Of a DNA stretch of 64,000 bases, positions 14,965-24,043 are shown piece after piece (within the stretch, counting starts at the first letter, position 1; each line of letters starts with the position of its first letter). Position numbers and translations under genes: made by a program. The stretch lies in the NCBI GenBank assembly GCA_004210455.1, contig SEFA01000016.1, forward strand, positions 27,472 through 91,471, in the 5' to 3' direction. Under the pieces are notes generated by a model, which saw only the letters and a program-made list of their open reading frames with translations, made no database searches and was not told the origin of the DNA. The DNA is from Rubrivivax sp. (GTDB lineage: Bacteria > Pseudomonadota > Gammaproteobacteria > Burkholderiales > Burkholderiaceae_C).

Positions 14965-16518
14965 TTACGCCGCGCGCTTGCCCGTCCTCGCGAGGAGCTG
15001 TTCGATCAGCACCCGATGCGGCGGCAGATCCCGCAGCGCATGCGCGCCGAGCTGCGCGATCGTCGCGAACTCCTTCCGCGCCTCCTCGCTGCGCATCAAC
15101 GCGGCAGCGCCTGTTCCCAGCTGCGTCTTGAATTCCATCCCGTAGAGGACGTACTGCCAGCTGGCCGGTAGGTACATCTCGACGTCGGTGACGAAGTCCA
15201 GCCGTTGCGGCGGTCGGCAGCGCCACATCGCGAGCTTCTCCTTCAGCGTGTCGGTGAACGACGCGGGATCCGCGTTGTCGCGCCAGAACGCCGTGTCCGT
15301 GCGCTGCGTCAGTCCGTAGTGGAGCTTGATGAAGTCGACGATGCGCGCGTAGCGCTCCTTCATGAACGCATTGAAGTGCTTCGCCACCGGCGCGGTGTCG
15401 CCGTTGAACGGGAACAGCTGTCCGATCAGATAGGCCGCGGTCTCGATGAGTCCGATGCCCGACGATTCCAGCGGTTCCAGGAAACCGCCCGACAGCCCGA
15501 CCGCCACGCAGTTCTTCACCCACTGCGTCTCGCGGTACCCGACGTCGAGCACGAGCTTGCGCGGCGTCAGCGTGTCCGACGCGGGGCCGATGTATCGACG
15601 CAGCGTCCGCTCCGCCTCCTCGTCGTCGCAATGCCGGCTGCTGTAGACATGGCCGATGCCGCGCCGCTCCTGAAGCCCGATGTCCCAGATCCAGCCGTGG
15701 TCCTGCGCGCTCGCGATCGTGTACGACGCGATCGGCGCATCGGGCCGCGCATACGGCACCTGCATGGCCAGCGCGCGGTCGACGAAGAGCACATCGTTCA
15801 AGGACTTGAACGGCGAGCCCAGCGCTTCTCCGATCAGCCGCGCGCGGAAGCCGCTGCAATCGACGTAGAGCCCGGCCGTCAGGGTGCCGGCCTCCTTCGT
15901 GTGCACCGCGGCGATGGCGCCCTGTTCATCGAGATCGACGCGATCCACGGTCGCGATCACGCGCTTCACGCCCAGCGCCTGCCCGTGCTCCGCGAGCAAG
16001 GCGGCGAAGCGCCCGGCGTCGAAGTGATACGCGTAGTTCAGCGGTCCGAGGAAATCCCCGTCGCTCGCCCGCTTCGGCCCGTGCCTCGCATCCGCGACGG
16101 CCTTCTGCAGCGTCACCGCCTCGGCGAACGCGCGTCCCTGGCCGGCCTCGCCAATCAGCCAGTACGGCAGCAGCTCCGGCGCGCCGGGGCGCTGGCTCGG
16201 CTGGCTGAACGGATGGAAGTAGTGATCGGCGCCCGCCGCCCCCGGCGGGCGCACCCAGTGCTCGAAGCGGATGCCCTGCTTGTACGTGGCCGAGCAGGCG
16301 TCGAGGAATTCAGCCTCCCCGATGCCGATCGCCGACAGCGTCCCGCGGATCGACGGGAAGGTGCCTTCGCCGACGCCGATGATGCCGATGTCGCTGGACT
16401 CCACCAGCGTGATGCGGACGCCGCCGTGCGCGGTGCCGAGCTGCCGCGCGAGGAACGCGGCAGTGAGCCAGCCGGCCGTGCCGCCGCCGACGATGAGGAT
16501 GTCCTGGATGGGCTGCAT
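14965..16518 (-). CDS. Flavin-dependent (tryptophan) halogenase family protein
   Basis: A 517-residue protein of the tryptophan 7-halogenase family. The FAD motif 'GGGTAGW' is at residues about 11-17. The presumed catalytic lysine sits in 'TYKQGIRFEHW' (PrnA K79 region), the glutamate in 'FLEPLESSGIGLIE' (PrnA E346 region), and the halogenase W-x-W-x-I motif is present as 'GWIWDIGL' with Gly in place of the usual Pro. An AGGAGA site precedes the ATG. It is divergent from a TonB-dependent receptor and shares its control region. Such halogenases are repeatedly found beside glycan receptors in Xanthomonas/Caulobacter-type loci, where their substrate is unclear. No separate flavin reductase gene is nearby. 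Confidence 0.9.
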   Translation of the reverse strand: MQPIQDILIVGGGTAGWLTAAFLARQLGTAHGGVRITLVESSDIGIIGVGEGTFPSIRGTLSAIGIGEAEFLDACSATYKQGIRFEHWVRPPGAAGADHYFHPFSQPSQRPGAPELLPYWLIGEAGQGRAFAEAVTLQKAVADARHGPKRASDGDFLGPLNYAYHFDAGRFAALLAEHGQALGVKRVIATVDRVDLDEQGAIAAVHTKEAGTLTAGLYVDCSGFRARLIGEALGSPFKSLNDVLFVDRALAMQVPYARPDAPIASYTIASAQDHGWIWDIGLQERRGIGHVYSSRHCDDEEAERTLRRYIGPASDTLTPRKLVLDVGYRETQWVKNCVAVGLSGGFLEPLESSGIGLIETAAYLIGQLFPFNGDTAPVAKHFNAFMKERYARIVDFIKLHYGLTQRTDTAFWRDNADPASFTDTLKEKLAMWRCRPPQRLDFVTDVEMYLPASWQYVLYGMEFKTQLGTGAAALMRSEEARKEFATIAQLGAHALRDLPPHRVLIEQLLARTGKRAA

Positions 16519-16628
16519 GGCTTGTCTCCTGTTGTCTTCTTCGGAACCGCGTCGTGATCGCAGGCGGTCGCGTCAGGATCGCGCCTGCACGGGGTTTGCG
16601 ATCTACGGGTAAATGATAGTGAGCAAAA

Positions 16629-16642
16629 TGACAACGATGTCA
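16629..16642. promoter_or_regulatory. LacI-type operator 1
   Basis: TGACAACGATGTCA, a 14-bp near-palindrome with central CG, differing by one base from operator 2. LacI-family repressors of sugar receptors in related bacteria use sites of this form. It lies 111 bp upstream of the halogenase start. Confidence 0.75.
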
Positions 16643-16651
16643 GTCCAAGCG

Positions 16652-16681
16652 TTGACAACGTTGTCATGCGTTGCCTACGAT
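16652..16681 (+). promoter_or_regulatory. Promoter of the TonB-receptor operon
   Basis: TTGACA (16652-16657), an 18-base spacer and TACGAT (16676-16681). The -35 box lies inside operator 2, so repressor binding would block RNA polymerase directly. Confidence 0.6.
16653..16666. promoter_or_regulatory. LacI-type operator 2
   Basis: TGACAACGTTGTCA, a perfect 14-bp palindrome, 24 bp from operator 1 centre to centre (just over two helical turns, so both would lie nearly on one face). It covers the -35 element of the receptor promoter. Confidence 0.82.
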
Positions 16682-16746
16682 GCACTCAAATTAGAAGAAC
16701 ACGACCCGGAACAGAGCTTCATCTCGAAAGCCACCCAGGAGACAAC

Positions 16747-19197
16747 ATGACTGACCGCCTCATCCGCCGGCCGCGCCTCGGCCTTTCCACGCCCGTCCAG
16801 ATCGCCGTGCTCGCGCTGCTGGCCGGAGCGGCCCATGCCCAATCGACCGAAGCCTCCGCGCCGGCGCCGCAGGCTGAAAGCACCAGCTCCGCCGCGTCGT
16901 CGTCCGCCGACGGCAAGGAAAACAAGGCGCTGCCCCAAGTCGTCGTCACGGCGACCAAACGCGCCACCTCGCTGCAGAAGACGCCTATCGCGGTGACCGC
17001 GATCAGCGCGTCCACCATCGACGACGCCCACGTCAAGAGCATGCTCGACGTGTTCAACCTGGTGCCCAGCATGCAGGGCACGGGGCAGGGCGACCACGGC
17101 ATCGTGAGCATCACGCTGCGCGGCATCGGCAACGATTCCGCCAAGACCGAATACGCCGACCCCGAGGTCGCGCTGTTCGTCGACGGCGTCTTCGCGCCGC
17201 GTCCCGAAGGCGCCGCGACCATGCTGTTCGACCTGGACGGCATCGAAGTGCTGCGCGGTCCGCAGGGCACGCTGTGGGGACGCAACTCCACCGTCGGCAC
17301 CATCAACATGAAGACCGCCAAGCCGGTGTTGAAGGACAACTCCGGCTATGTCGAACTGGGCACCGGCACCTACAACCGCCTGGGTGCCAAGGGCGCCATC
17401 AACATCCCCCTGGGCGACACGCTCGCGGCGCGCGTGGCGTTCATCCACGAGCAGCACGACGGCTACGTCGACTACCAGAAGCCGACGCAGTACACGCTGG
17501 CGCAGCAGCAGACCGCATACAACAACGCCAACACGGCCGGCACCTTCCCGCCGTTCCAGCCGATCAACTACAACCTGTTCACCACCGGCGGACCGAAGTA
17601 CAACGCGCAGGACCAGACCGCTGCGCGGCTGAGCTTCCTGTGGCAGCCGATCAAGGCCTTCCGCTGGGACGTGTCGGTGGAGCAGTTCGCCGACCGCGGC
17701 ACGCCGGCGATGAGCCTGATGCAGACGCCGCGGGAAGGCCAGAAGTTCTGGTCCGCGCTGATCGACACCGCGCCGTCGCTCAAGCGCGACTCGACCTCCA
17801 TCCGCAGCCGCGCCGAATACGACATGGGCGGCATGACGCTGGCCTACGTCGCGGGCTACACCCACTTCAAGGGATCGGGCACCTACGACCAGGACCTGGG
17901 CGTGCAGATGCCGACCAGCTTCACGACCGGCGCCAACCACCAGGAAGACAACACCGTCTGGACCAGCTACCGCAGCCAGAGCCATGAGCTGACGCTGCAG
18001 AGCACGGCCAAGCAGACCATCGACTGGGTGCTGGGCCTGTACTACGCGGCCGAGGACAACGGCATCCGCTTCGACATCCCGATCATGAACGGGACGCAGC
18101 AGGGCACGGTGAGCTGGCAGGGCTCGTTCATCCAGCCCAAGGAGACGGTCGATTCCAAGGCGGCTTTCGGCCAGGCGACCTGGAATTTGACCGAGGCCTT
18201 CCACGTGACGGGCGGCCTGCGCTACACGCACGACGACCGCAAGAACATCGGCGGCCGCGGCTGGACCTGGGCCTACAACGCGGCGGCGCCGCAGATCCCG
18301 CTGAACCCGACCATCGACCCGACCGATCCGGCCAACGGCTACCAGGCCGGCAACATCAACGACGCCCACTACAAGGGCAGCAAGACGACCTGGCTGGCGC
18401 GCGCGACCTACGACATCGACAAGAGCTCGATGGCCTACGGCAGCGTGTCCACCGGCTACAAGTCCGGCGGCACCGGCGACGGCGGCCTGCCCTACGGACC
18501 GGAGACGCTCACCAACTACGAGGTCGGCTACAAGACCTCGCTGCTGGACGGCCGCATGACCTTCAACGTCAGCGCGTACCACATGAAGTTCAAGGACTTC
18601 CAGTTCAGCGCGCCGGTGATCGTCAACGGCAACCGCCAGTTCGCCTACTCCAACGCGGAGGGCGCGAAGGTGTCGGGCGTCGAGCTCGAGACGGCCTGGA
18701 TGATCACCAACGACGACAAGCTGATGCTGTCGGCCTCGTACACGAAGACCAAGCTCGGCGCGCTGGTGGCGGCGTCCAACGACTACCAGCTGCCGACCTG
18801 CTTCGACGCGACGCTGGGCGGCACCTGCCTGAACGTCACCGGCAACGAGCTGCCGCACGCGCCCAAGGTGGCGATCCAGCTGATGTACGAGCACGTCTTC
18901 CCGCTCGCCAACGGCGACCAGGTCGCGCCGCGGATCAGCTACCACTACCAGTCGGCCAACTGGCTGTCGGTCTTCAACCTGGGCGAGGGCGACCGTCAGA
19001 AGGCGTACTCGACGGCGGACATCAGCGTGCGCTACACGTCGAAGAAGAACTGGTACGTCGACGGCTTCGTGCGCAACGTGTCGGATGAAAAGATCAAGAC
19101 CAGCGCCGGCAGCGCGGTGAGCTTCGCCAATCCGGTGTGGACCGCGCAGTACGCGGCGCCGCGGACCTTCGGTCTGAACGCGGGCTACAACTTCTGA
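16747..19197 (+). CDS. TonB-dependent receptor, probable beta-glucoside/oligosaccharide uptake
   Basis: An 816-residue outer-membrane receptor. A signal peptide ends at about residue 31 ('LLAGAAHA|QS'), followed by a low-complexity stretch and the TonB box region/plug start 'LPQVVVTATKRATSLQKTPI'. Plug landmarks 'VSITLRGIGNDS' and 'GIEVLRGPQGTLWGRNSTVGTINM' are clear, and the barrel ends with the aromatic terminus '..GLNAGYNF'. AGGAGA precedes the ATG at 16747. It heads the operon with the sugar ABC importer, GH1 enzyme and glucokinase, which argues for a beta-linked glucoside rather than iron as substrate. Confidence 0.92.
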   Translation: MTDRLIRRPRLGLSTPVQIAVLALLAGAAHAQSTEASAPAPQAESTSSAASSSADGKENKALPQVVVTATKRATSLQKTPIAVTAISASTIDDAHVKSMLDVFNLVPSMQGTGQGDHGIVSITLRGIGNDSAKTEYADPEVALFVDGVFAPRPEGAATMLFDLDGIEVLRGPQGTLWGRNSTVGTINMKTAKPVLKDNSGYVELGTGTYNRLGAKGAINIPLGDTLAARVAFIHEQHDGYVDYQKPTQYTLAQQQTAYNNANTAGTFPPFQPINYNLFTTGGPKYNAQDQTAARLSFLWQPIKAFRWDVSVEQFADRGTPAMSLMQTPREGQKFWSALIDTAPSLKRDSTSIRSRAEYDMGGMTLAYVAGYTHFKGSGTYDQDLGVQMPTSFTTGANHQEDNTVWTSYRSQSHELTLQSTAKQTIDWVLGLYYAAEDNGIRFDIPIMNGTQQGTVSWQGSFIQPKETVDSKAAFGQATWNLTEAFHVTGGLRYTHDDRKNIGGRGWTWAYNAAAPQIPLNPTIDPTDPANGYQAGNINDAHYKGSKTTWLARATYDIDKSSMAYGSVSTGYKSGGTGDGGLPYGPETLTNYEVGYKTSLLDGRMTFNVSAYHMKFKDFQFSAPVIVNGNRQFAYSNAEGAKVSGVELETAWMITNDDKLMLSASYTKTKLGALVAASNDYQLPTCFDATLGGTCLNVTGNELPHAPKVAIQLMYEHVFPLANGDQVAPRISYHYQSANWLSVFNLGEGDRQKAYSTADISVRYTSKKNWYVDGFVRNVSDEKIKTSAGSAVSFANPVWTAQYAAPRTFGLNAGYNF

Positions 19198-19202
19198 GCG
19201 CT

Positions 19203-20516
19203 GTGCCCGATGTCCACCTGACCCGGCGATCGGCGGCGCGTGCGCTGCTGGCGGCCGGGGCGGCCGCCGCGCTTCCGGGCGCCTTCCCTGCGGAGGTTTC
19301 GGCGGCGGCCCAGGGGGCTCCGACGCGCGCACCGACCTCGGTGCTGCGCGTCGCCACATTCCCCGATCTCGACCGTGCCGCGATCGCGGCGGCGCCGCGC
19401 TGGCGCGCGCTGCATCCGGACGTCGAGCTCAAGGTGCTGTCGATGCAGTACGCGGATCACCACCTGTCGATGACGACGGCGTTGGCCACGGGCTCCGGCC
19501 TGCCCGACGTGATGGCGATCGACCTGCGCTACATCGGCAAGTTCGCCGGTTCGGGCGGCTTCGTCGACCTGAACCAGGCGCCGTTCAATGCGGCCGCGCA
19601 TGCCGACGACTATGTCCGTTTCGCAATGGCGCAGGGCGTAGGCCCGAACGGCGCGCAGGTCGCGATCCCCGCCGACATCGGACCCGGCACGTTGATCTAC
19701 CGCAAGGACCTGCTCGACAAGGCCGGCGTCAGCGAAGCGGAGATCACCCGGGATTGGGCCTCGTACCTTGCCGCGGGCGAGCGCATCCGCAAGACCACCG
19801 GCGCCTACCTGATGGCCGACGCGGCCGATCTGCGCGACATCGCGCTGCGCCAGGGGCTGCAGGACGGCGAAGGCCTCTACTTCGATGCGGAAGGTCGCGT
19901 GCTCGTCGAGTCCGCGCGCTTCCGCCATGCCTTCGAACTCGGCCGCGCGGCGCGCCGAGCGGGCCTGGACGCCCGCGCGATCGCGTGGACCAACGATTGG
20001 GCAGCCGGCTTCAAGCAGGGCCGCATCGCGACGCAGATGATGGGCGCCTGGCTCGTCGGCCAGCTGCGCAACTGGATCGCGCCGCAGACGACCGGTCTGT
20101 GGCGTTCGGCGCCGCTGCCCGGAGGCGTGCAGGCGGCGTACGGCGGATCGTTCTATGCGATCCCGAAGAAAGCCGCCAACAAGACCGCCGCCTGGGACTT
20201 CATCCGCCTGATGACGGCCGACGCGCAGGTGCAGCTGGAATCGCTCAAGGTGCTCGACAGCTTCCCCGCGATGCGCGCGGTGCTGCGCGATCCGGTGATG
20301 GACGAGCCGATCGACTTCCTCGGCGGACAACGCGCGCGTCAACTGTGGCGAGAGACCGCGGCACACATCCCGGCGATCCCGGTGAACCGCTTCGACGTTC
20401 TGGCGACAACCGTGATCCGCGACGAATTCGAGCGCGTCATCTCCAAGGGCAAGGCCATCGCGGAGGCACTGGCCGACGCCCGATATCTCATCGAGCGTCG
20501 CGCTCGTCGCCGCTGA
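19203..20516 (+). CDS. Sugar ABC transporter substrate-binding protein
   Basis: A 437-residue family 1 extracellular solute-binding protein. The GTG start at 19203, five bases after the receptor stop, gives an N-terminus with a twin-arginine-like signal ('LTRRSAARALLAAGAAAAL'), so export by Tat is possible. The body is MalE-like: 'GSGLPDVMAIDLRYIGKFA', 'IPADIGPGTLIYRKDLLDKAG', 'YGGSFYAIPKKAANKTAAWDF'. An in-frame start at 19137 would overlap the receptor gene and lose the signal peptide. It should deliver the sugar that enters through the receptor to the permeases downstream. Confidence 0.88.
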   Translation: MPDVHLTRRSAARALLAAGAAAALPGAFPAEVSAAAQGAPTRAPTSVLRVATFPDLDRAAIAAAPRWRALHPDVELKVLSMQYADHHLSMTTALATGSGLPDVMAIDLRYIGKFAGSGGFVDLNQAPFNAAAHADDYVRFAMAQGVGPNGAQVAIPADIGPGTLIYRKDLLDKAGVSEAEITRDWASYLAAGERIRKTTGAYLMADAADLRDIALRQGLQDGEGLYFDAEGRVLVESARFRHAFELGRAARRAGLDARAIAWTNDWAAGFKQGRIATQMMGAWLVGQLRNWIAPQTTGLWRSAPLPGGVQAAYGGSFYAIPKKAANKTAAWDFIRLMTADAQVQLESLKVLDSFPAMRAVLRDPVMDEPIDFLGGQRARQLWRETAAHIPAIPVNRFDVLATTVIRDEFERVISKGKAIAEALADARYLIERRARRR

Positions 20517-20526
20517 GGCCACACGC

Positions 20527-21534
20527 ATGCCCGCGCGCCCTTCCCCCTCGCTCGCCGCGCCGCGCCCGCGATGGCTGCGGCTGCCGGCATTGCGATCGCG
20601 CCGCCTCGCGCCTTACCTGTTCATCGCGCCGTTCTTCGCGCTGTTCCTGGTGTTCAGCCTGTTCCCGCTGATCTTCTCGATCTACCTGTCGATGCAGCAG
20701 TGGAATCCGGCCGAGGGCCTGCACACGATGCATTGGGTCGGGCTGGAGAACTACGGCTACGCGCTCACCGACCCGTGGTTCTGGGACGCGCTCTACAACA
20801 CCGCCTGGTTCGCGCTGGTGGCCGGCGTGCCGCAGCATCTGGTCGCGCTGCCGCTGGCGTTCTTCATCCACCGGCGCTTCAAGCGCGGCCGGGACCTGAT
20901 CGTCGGCGCGTACTTCGTCCCGTACATCACCTCGAGCGTGGCGATCGCGCTGATCTTCACGACGCTGTACTCGAAGGACTACGGCCTGATCAACGCCGCG
21001 TTGGCTGAGCTCACGCGCATCCCGTTCATCGGCAGCCCGTTGGCGTCGCTGACGGCGCTGAAGGACGGCGGCATCGACTGGCTGGGCGACGCCGACGTCA
21101 CGCGGCCCGCCGTGGCCTTCGTCGTGTTCTGGCGCTACCTGGGCTGGAACCTGGTGCTCTACCTGTCGGGCCTGCAGGTCATCGACAAGGACCTCTACGA
21201 GGCGGCGACGCTGGACGGCGCCACCGAGTGGCAGCAGTTCTGGCACGTCACGCTGCCGCTGCTCAAACCGATGATGTTCTTCGCGGTGACGCTGACCATC
21301 ATCGGCAACCTGCAGCTGTTCGAGGAACCCTTCATCCTCGTCGACGGCGAGAAGGGTGTTTCGTCGTCCGTGATGACGACCGCGATCTTCATGTACCGGA
21401 CGGCGTTCTCGGACGGCGACTTCGGCACCGCGTCGGCGATGTCATGGCTGATGTTCGTGCTGATCGCCGCGCTGACCTGGCTCAACGCGCGGCTGTTCGG
21501 CCGCGACCCGCGGAGCGCCCATGGCCAGCGCTGA
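20527..21534 (+). CDS. Sugar ABC transporter permease (MalF type)
   Basis: A 335-residue permease with six membrane segments starting 'LAPYLFIAPFFALFLVFSLF'. The cytoplasmic EAA loop is visible as 'DLYEAATLDGATEWQQFWHVTLP' (consensus EAA---G---------I-LP), the contact site for an ABC ATPase. It follows the binding protein by 10 bp and overlaps the second permease by 14 bases. Belongs to the CUT1 carbohydrate importer group. Confidence 0.92.
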   Translation: MPARPSPSLAAPRPRWLRLPALRSRRLAPYLFIAPFFALFLVFSLFPLIFSIYLSMQQWNPAEGLHTMHWVGLENYGYALTDPWFWDALYNTAWFALVAGVPQHLVALPLAFFIHRRFKRGRDLIVGAYFVPYITSSVAIALIFTTLYSKDYGLINAALAELTRIPFIGSPLASLTALKDGGIDWLGDADVTRPAVAFVVFWRYLGWNLVLYLSGLQVIDKDLYEAATLDGATEWQQFWHVTLPLLKPMMFFAVTLTIIGNLQLFEEPFILVDGEKGVSSSVMTTAIFMYRTAFSDGDFGTASAMSWLMFVLIAALTWLNARLFGRDPRSAHGQR

Positions 21535-22363
21535 ACGCCAGTCGCGGATTCGGTCGGCGTGGCCGGCGCGGCTGATCGTGGCGGCGGGGGCGGTGCTGCT
21601 CGTGGCGCCGCTGTATTTCACCTTCGTCTTCGCGACGCACGGGCGCACGGAGATCTTCGACAACCCGCCGCCGCTGTGGTTCGGCGACGCCGCGCCGTCG
21701 AACCTGCGCATGCTCGAAGAGCGCCTGCCGTTCTGGCGCAACCTCGGCATGAGCCTCTACGTCGCCTCGATGACGACGGTGCTGAACCTGCTGCTGTGCT
21801 CGCTCGCCGGCTACGCGTTCGCGATCTACGAGTTCCGCTTCAAGGGCACGCTCTTCGCGATCGTGCTCGGCTCGATGATGCTGCCGGCGTTCATGCACAT
21901 GATCCCGAGCTTCATGGTGATGGACGCGCTGGGCTGGATCGACGAGCCACGCGCGCTCTACGTGCCGGCGGCCGCGAGCGCGCTGGGCATCTTCCTGATG
22001 CGGCAGTACATCGGCTCGGCCATCCCACCCGACCTGATCGACGCCGCGCGCATCGACGGCTGCGGCGAGCTGCGCATCTTCTGGAGCATCGTGCTGCCGC
22101 TGCTCGTGCCGGCGCTGGGCACGCTCGGCCTGATCACCTTCATCGCGAGCTGGAACAACTTCGTCGCGCCGCTGGTGGTGATGCGCTCGGCCGAGAACTA
22201 CACGCTGCCGCTGGCGCTGCGTTCGATGCAGGCGCCCAACAACACCGAATGGGGCGCGCTGATGATCGGCAGCGCCATCGCGATGCTGCCCTTGCTGGTG
22301 GCGTACTTCTTCAGCGCCCGGCGGCTGGTCGCCGGGCTCACCTCGGGCGCCGTGCGCGGCTGA
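21521..22363 (+). CDS. Sugar ABC transporter permease (MalG type)
   Basis: A 280-residue permease with six membrane segments and the EAA loop 'DAARIDGCGELRIFWSIVLP'. 'FLMRQYIGSAIPPDLID' just before the loop and 'NNTEWGALMIGSAIAMLPLLV' near the end are typical of MalG-like proteins. Start ATG overlaps the MalF-type gene by 14 bases. No gene for the ATPase follows, so the importer must borrow a shared MalK/UgpC-like ATPase coded elsewhere. Confidence 0.92.
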   Translation: MASAERQSRIRSAWPARLIVAAGAVLLVAPLYFTFVFATHGRTEIFDNPPPLWFGDAAPSNLRMLEERLPFWRNLGMSLYVASMTTVLNLLLCSLAGYAFAIYEFRFKGTLFAIVLGSMMLPAFMHMIPSFMVMDALGWIDEPRALYVPAAASALGIFLMRQYIGSAIPPDLIDAARIDGCGELRIFWSIVLPLLVPALGTLGLITFIASWNNFVAPLVVMRSAENYTLPLALRSMQAPNNTEWGALMIGSAIAMLPLLVAYFFSARRLVAGLTSGAVRG

Positions 22364-22385
22364 CCGAACCGACGCCGGAAACGCC

Positions 22386-23867
22386 ATGGCCACGACCGCT
22401 CCAGCGAACTCTTCTGCGACATCCGCCGCCGGCGCGATGTCCTCCACCTCTTCGAATCTTTCGATCCCTACGACCACGACTGCCACCACCATGCACGCGA
22501 ACGACGCCAACCCCGCCGCAGACACCGCCACCTTCCAATCGCTGATCCAGTCGTTGCCCGCGGACTTCCAATGGGGCTCCGCCACCAGCGCCGCGCAGAT
22601 CGAGGGCGCGGCCCGTGAGGAAGGGAAGGGCGAGTCGATCTGGGACCGCTTTTGCGCCCAGCCTGGTCGCATCAAGGATGCGTCCAACATCGACGTGGCC
22701 TGCGACCACTACCGGCGCTATCCCGAAGACGTGAAGCTGATGAAGTGGCTGGGGCTGGATGCCTACCGCTTCTCGTTCTCGTGGCCGCGGGTGCAGCCGC
22801 TGGGACGCGGCGCCTGGAACGAGGCCGGCTTCGCCTTCTACGACCGGCTGATCGACGAACTGCTCGCCGCCGGCATCAAGCCCAACGCGACGCTGTATCA
22901 CTGGGACCTGCCGCAGGCGCTGGACGACTCGATCGGCGGGCTGCTGTCGCGCGACGTGGTGCCGCTGTTCGCCGAGTACGCCGCCGAGATCGCGCGCCGA
23001 TTCGGAGACCGCCTGTCGACCATCGCGACGCTGAACGAGCCGTGGTGCTCGGCGACGCTGGGCTACGAGACCGCGCAGTTCGCGCCGGGCCACACGAATC
23101 GCGCGGAGGCCTACCAGGTCTCGCACCACCTGCTGATGATGCATGGCGCGGCGATCCAGTCGATGCGCGCCGTGGGCTCGAAAGCCCAACTCGGCATCGT
23201 GCTGAACCACACGCCGTCTTTCCCGGCCGATCCGCTCAGCGAGGACGACCGCCGCGCGGCGCGCATCGACGACGGCACCAACGTGCGCTGGTACATGGAC
23301 CCGGTGTTCCGCGGCCAGTATCCGGCCGACATCGTGGAGCACCTGGGCGCCGACGCGCCGAAGATCCAGGACGGCGACCTCGCGCTGATCCAGCAGCCGC
23401 TGGACTTCCTCGGCATCAACTTCTACACGCGCAGCGTGCTCAACGGCCGGCAGCAGTTCGTGACCCCGCCGGGGGAACTCGGCTTCACCGACATGGGCTG
23501 GGAGATCTATCCGCAGGCGCTGACCCAGCATCTGCTGCGCATCACCCGCGAGTACACGCCGCCGCCCATCGTGATCACCGAGAACGGCATGGCCAATGCG
23601 GACAGCATCGTCGACGGCCGCGTGCCGGACGCGGCGCGCATCGCCTACCTGCGCGGCCACCTGGAGGCGCTGGCCCAGGCGGTGGCGCTGGGCGCCGACG
23701 TGCGCGGCTATTTCTACTGGAGCCTGCTGGACAACTTCGAGTGGAACTCGGGCTACCTCAAGCGCTTCGGCCTGTTCCACGTCGACTACGCGTCGCAGGA
23801 GCGGCTGGCGAAGGACAGCGCGCACTGGTATCGCGACGCGATCACGGCGTTCAAGGCCGGTCGTTGA
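22386..23867 (+). CDS. bgl: GH1 family beta-glucosidase
   Basis: A 493-residue glycoside hydrolase family 1 enzyme. The N-terminal glycone site is 'FQWGSATSAAQIEGA', the acid/base glutamate is in 'TLNEPWCSATLGY', and the nucleophile glutamate in 'IVITENGMA'; 'GYFYWSLLDNFEWNSGYLKRFGL' is the aglycone region. No signal peptide is seen, so hydrolysis is cytoplasmic, after import by the ABC system. The annotated start gives about 50 residues of Ser/Thr/Ala-rich extension before the catalytic domain; internal ATGs (for example at 'MHANDAN') may be the real start. Product glucose would feed the glucokinase next door. Confidence 0.94.
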   Translation: MATTAPANSSATSAAGAMSSTSSNLSIPTTTTATTMHANDANPAADTATFQSLIQSLPADFQWGSATSAAQIEGAAREEGKGESIWDRFCAQPGRIKDASNIDVACDHYRRYPEDVKLMKWLGLDAYRFSFSWPRVQPLGRGAWNEAGFAFYDRLIDELLAAGIKPNATLYHWDLPQALDDSIGGLLSRDVVPLFAEYAAEIARRFGDRLSTIATLNEPWCSATLGYETAQFAPGHTNRAEAYQVSHHLLMMHGAAIQSMRAVGSKAQLGIVLNHTPSFPADPLSEDDRRAARIDDGTNVRWYMDPVFRGQYPADIVEHLGADAPKIQDGDLALIQQPLDFLGINFYTRSVLNGRQQFVTPPGELGFTDMGWEIYPQALTQHLLRITREYTPPPIVITENGMANADSIVDGRVPDAARIAYLRGHLEALAQAVALGADVRGYFYWSLLDNFEWNSGYLKRFGLFHVDYASQERLAKDSAHWYRDAITAFKAGR

Positions 23868-24043
23868 GAGGCACCGCGCTTGACGCGTTCAAGGGCACGT
23901 TGAGCGCGACGCGCTAAACACCGGCCGCGACGACGTCCGCCATCGGGATCCGCTGGCGGGCTGTGGCAGCATCCGAAGTTTTTGCGGGCAGGCGACGAAC
24001 TTGCCTGGCGAAGGCTTGGAGCATCGGTGAAGGAAGACAAGGC

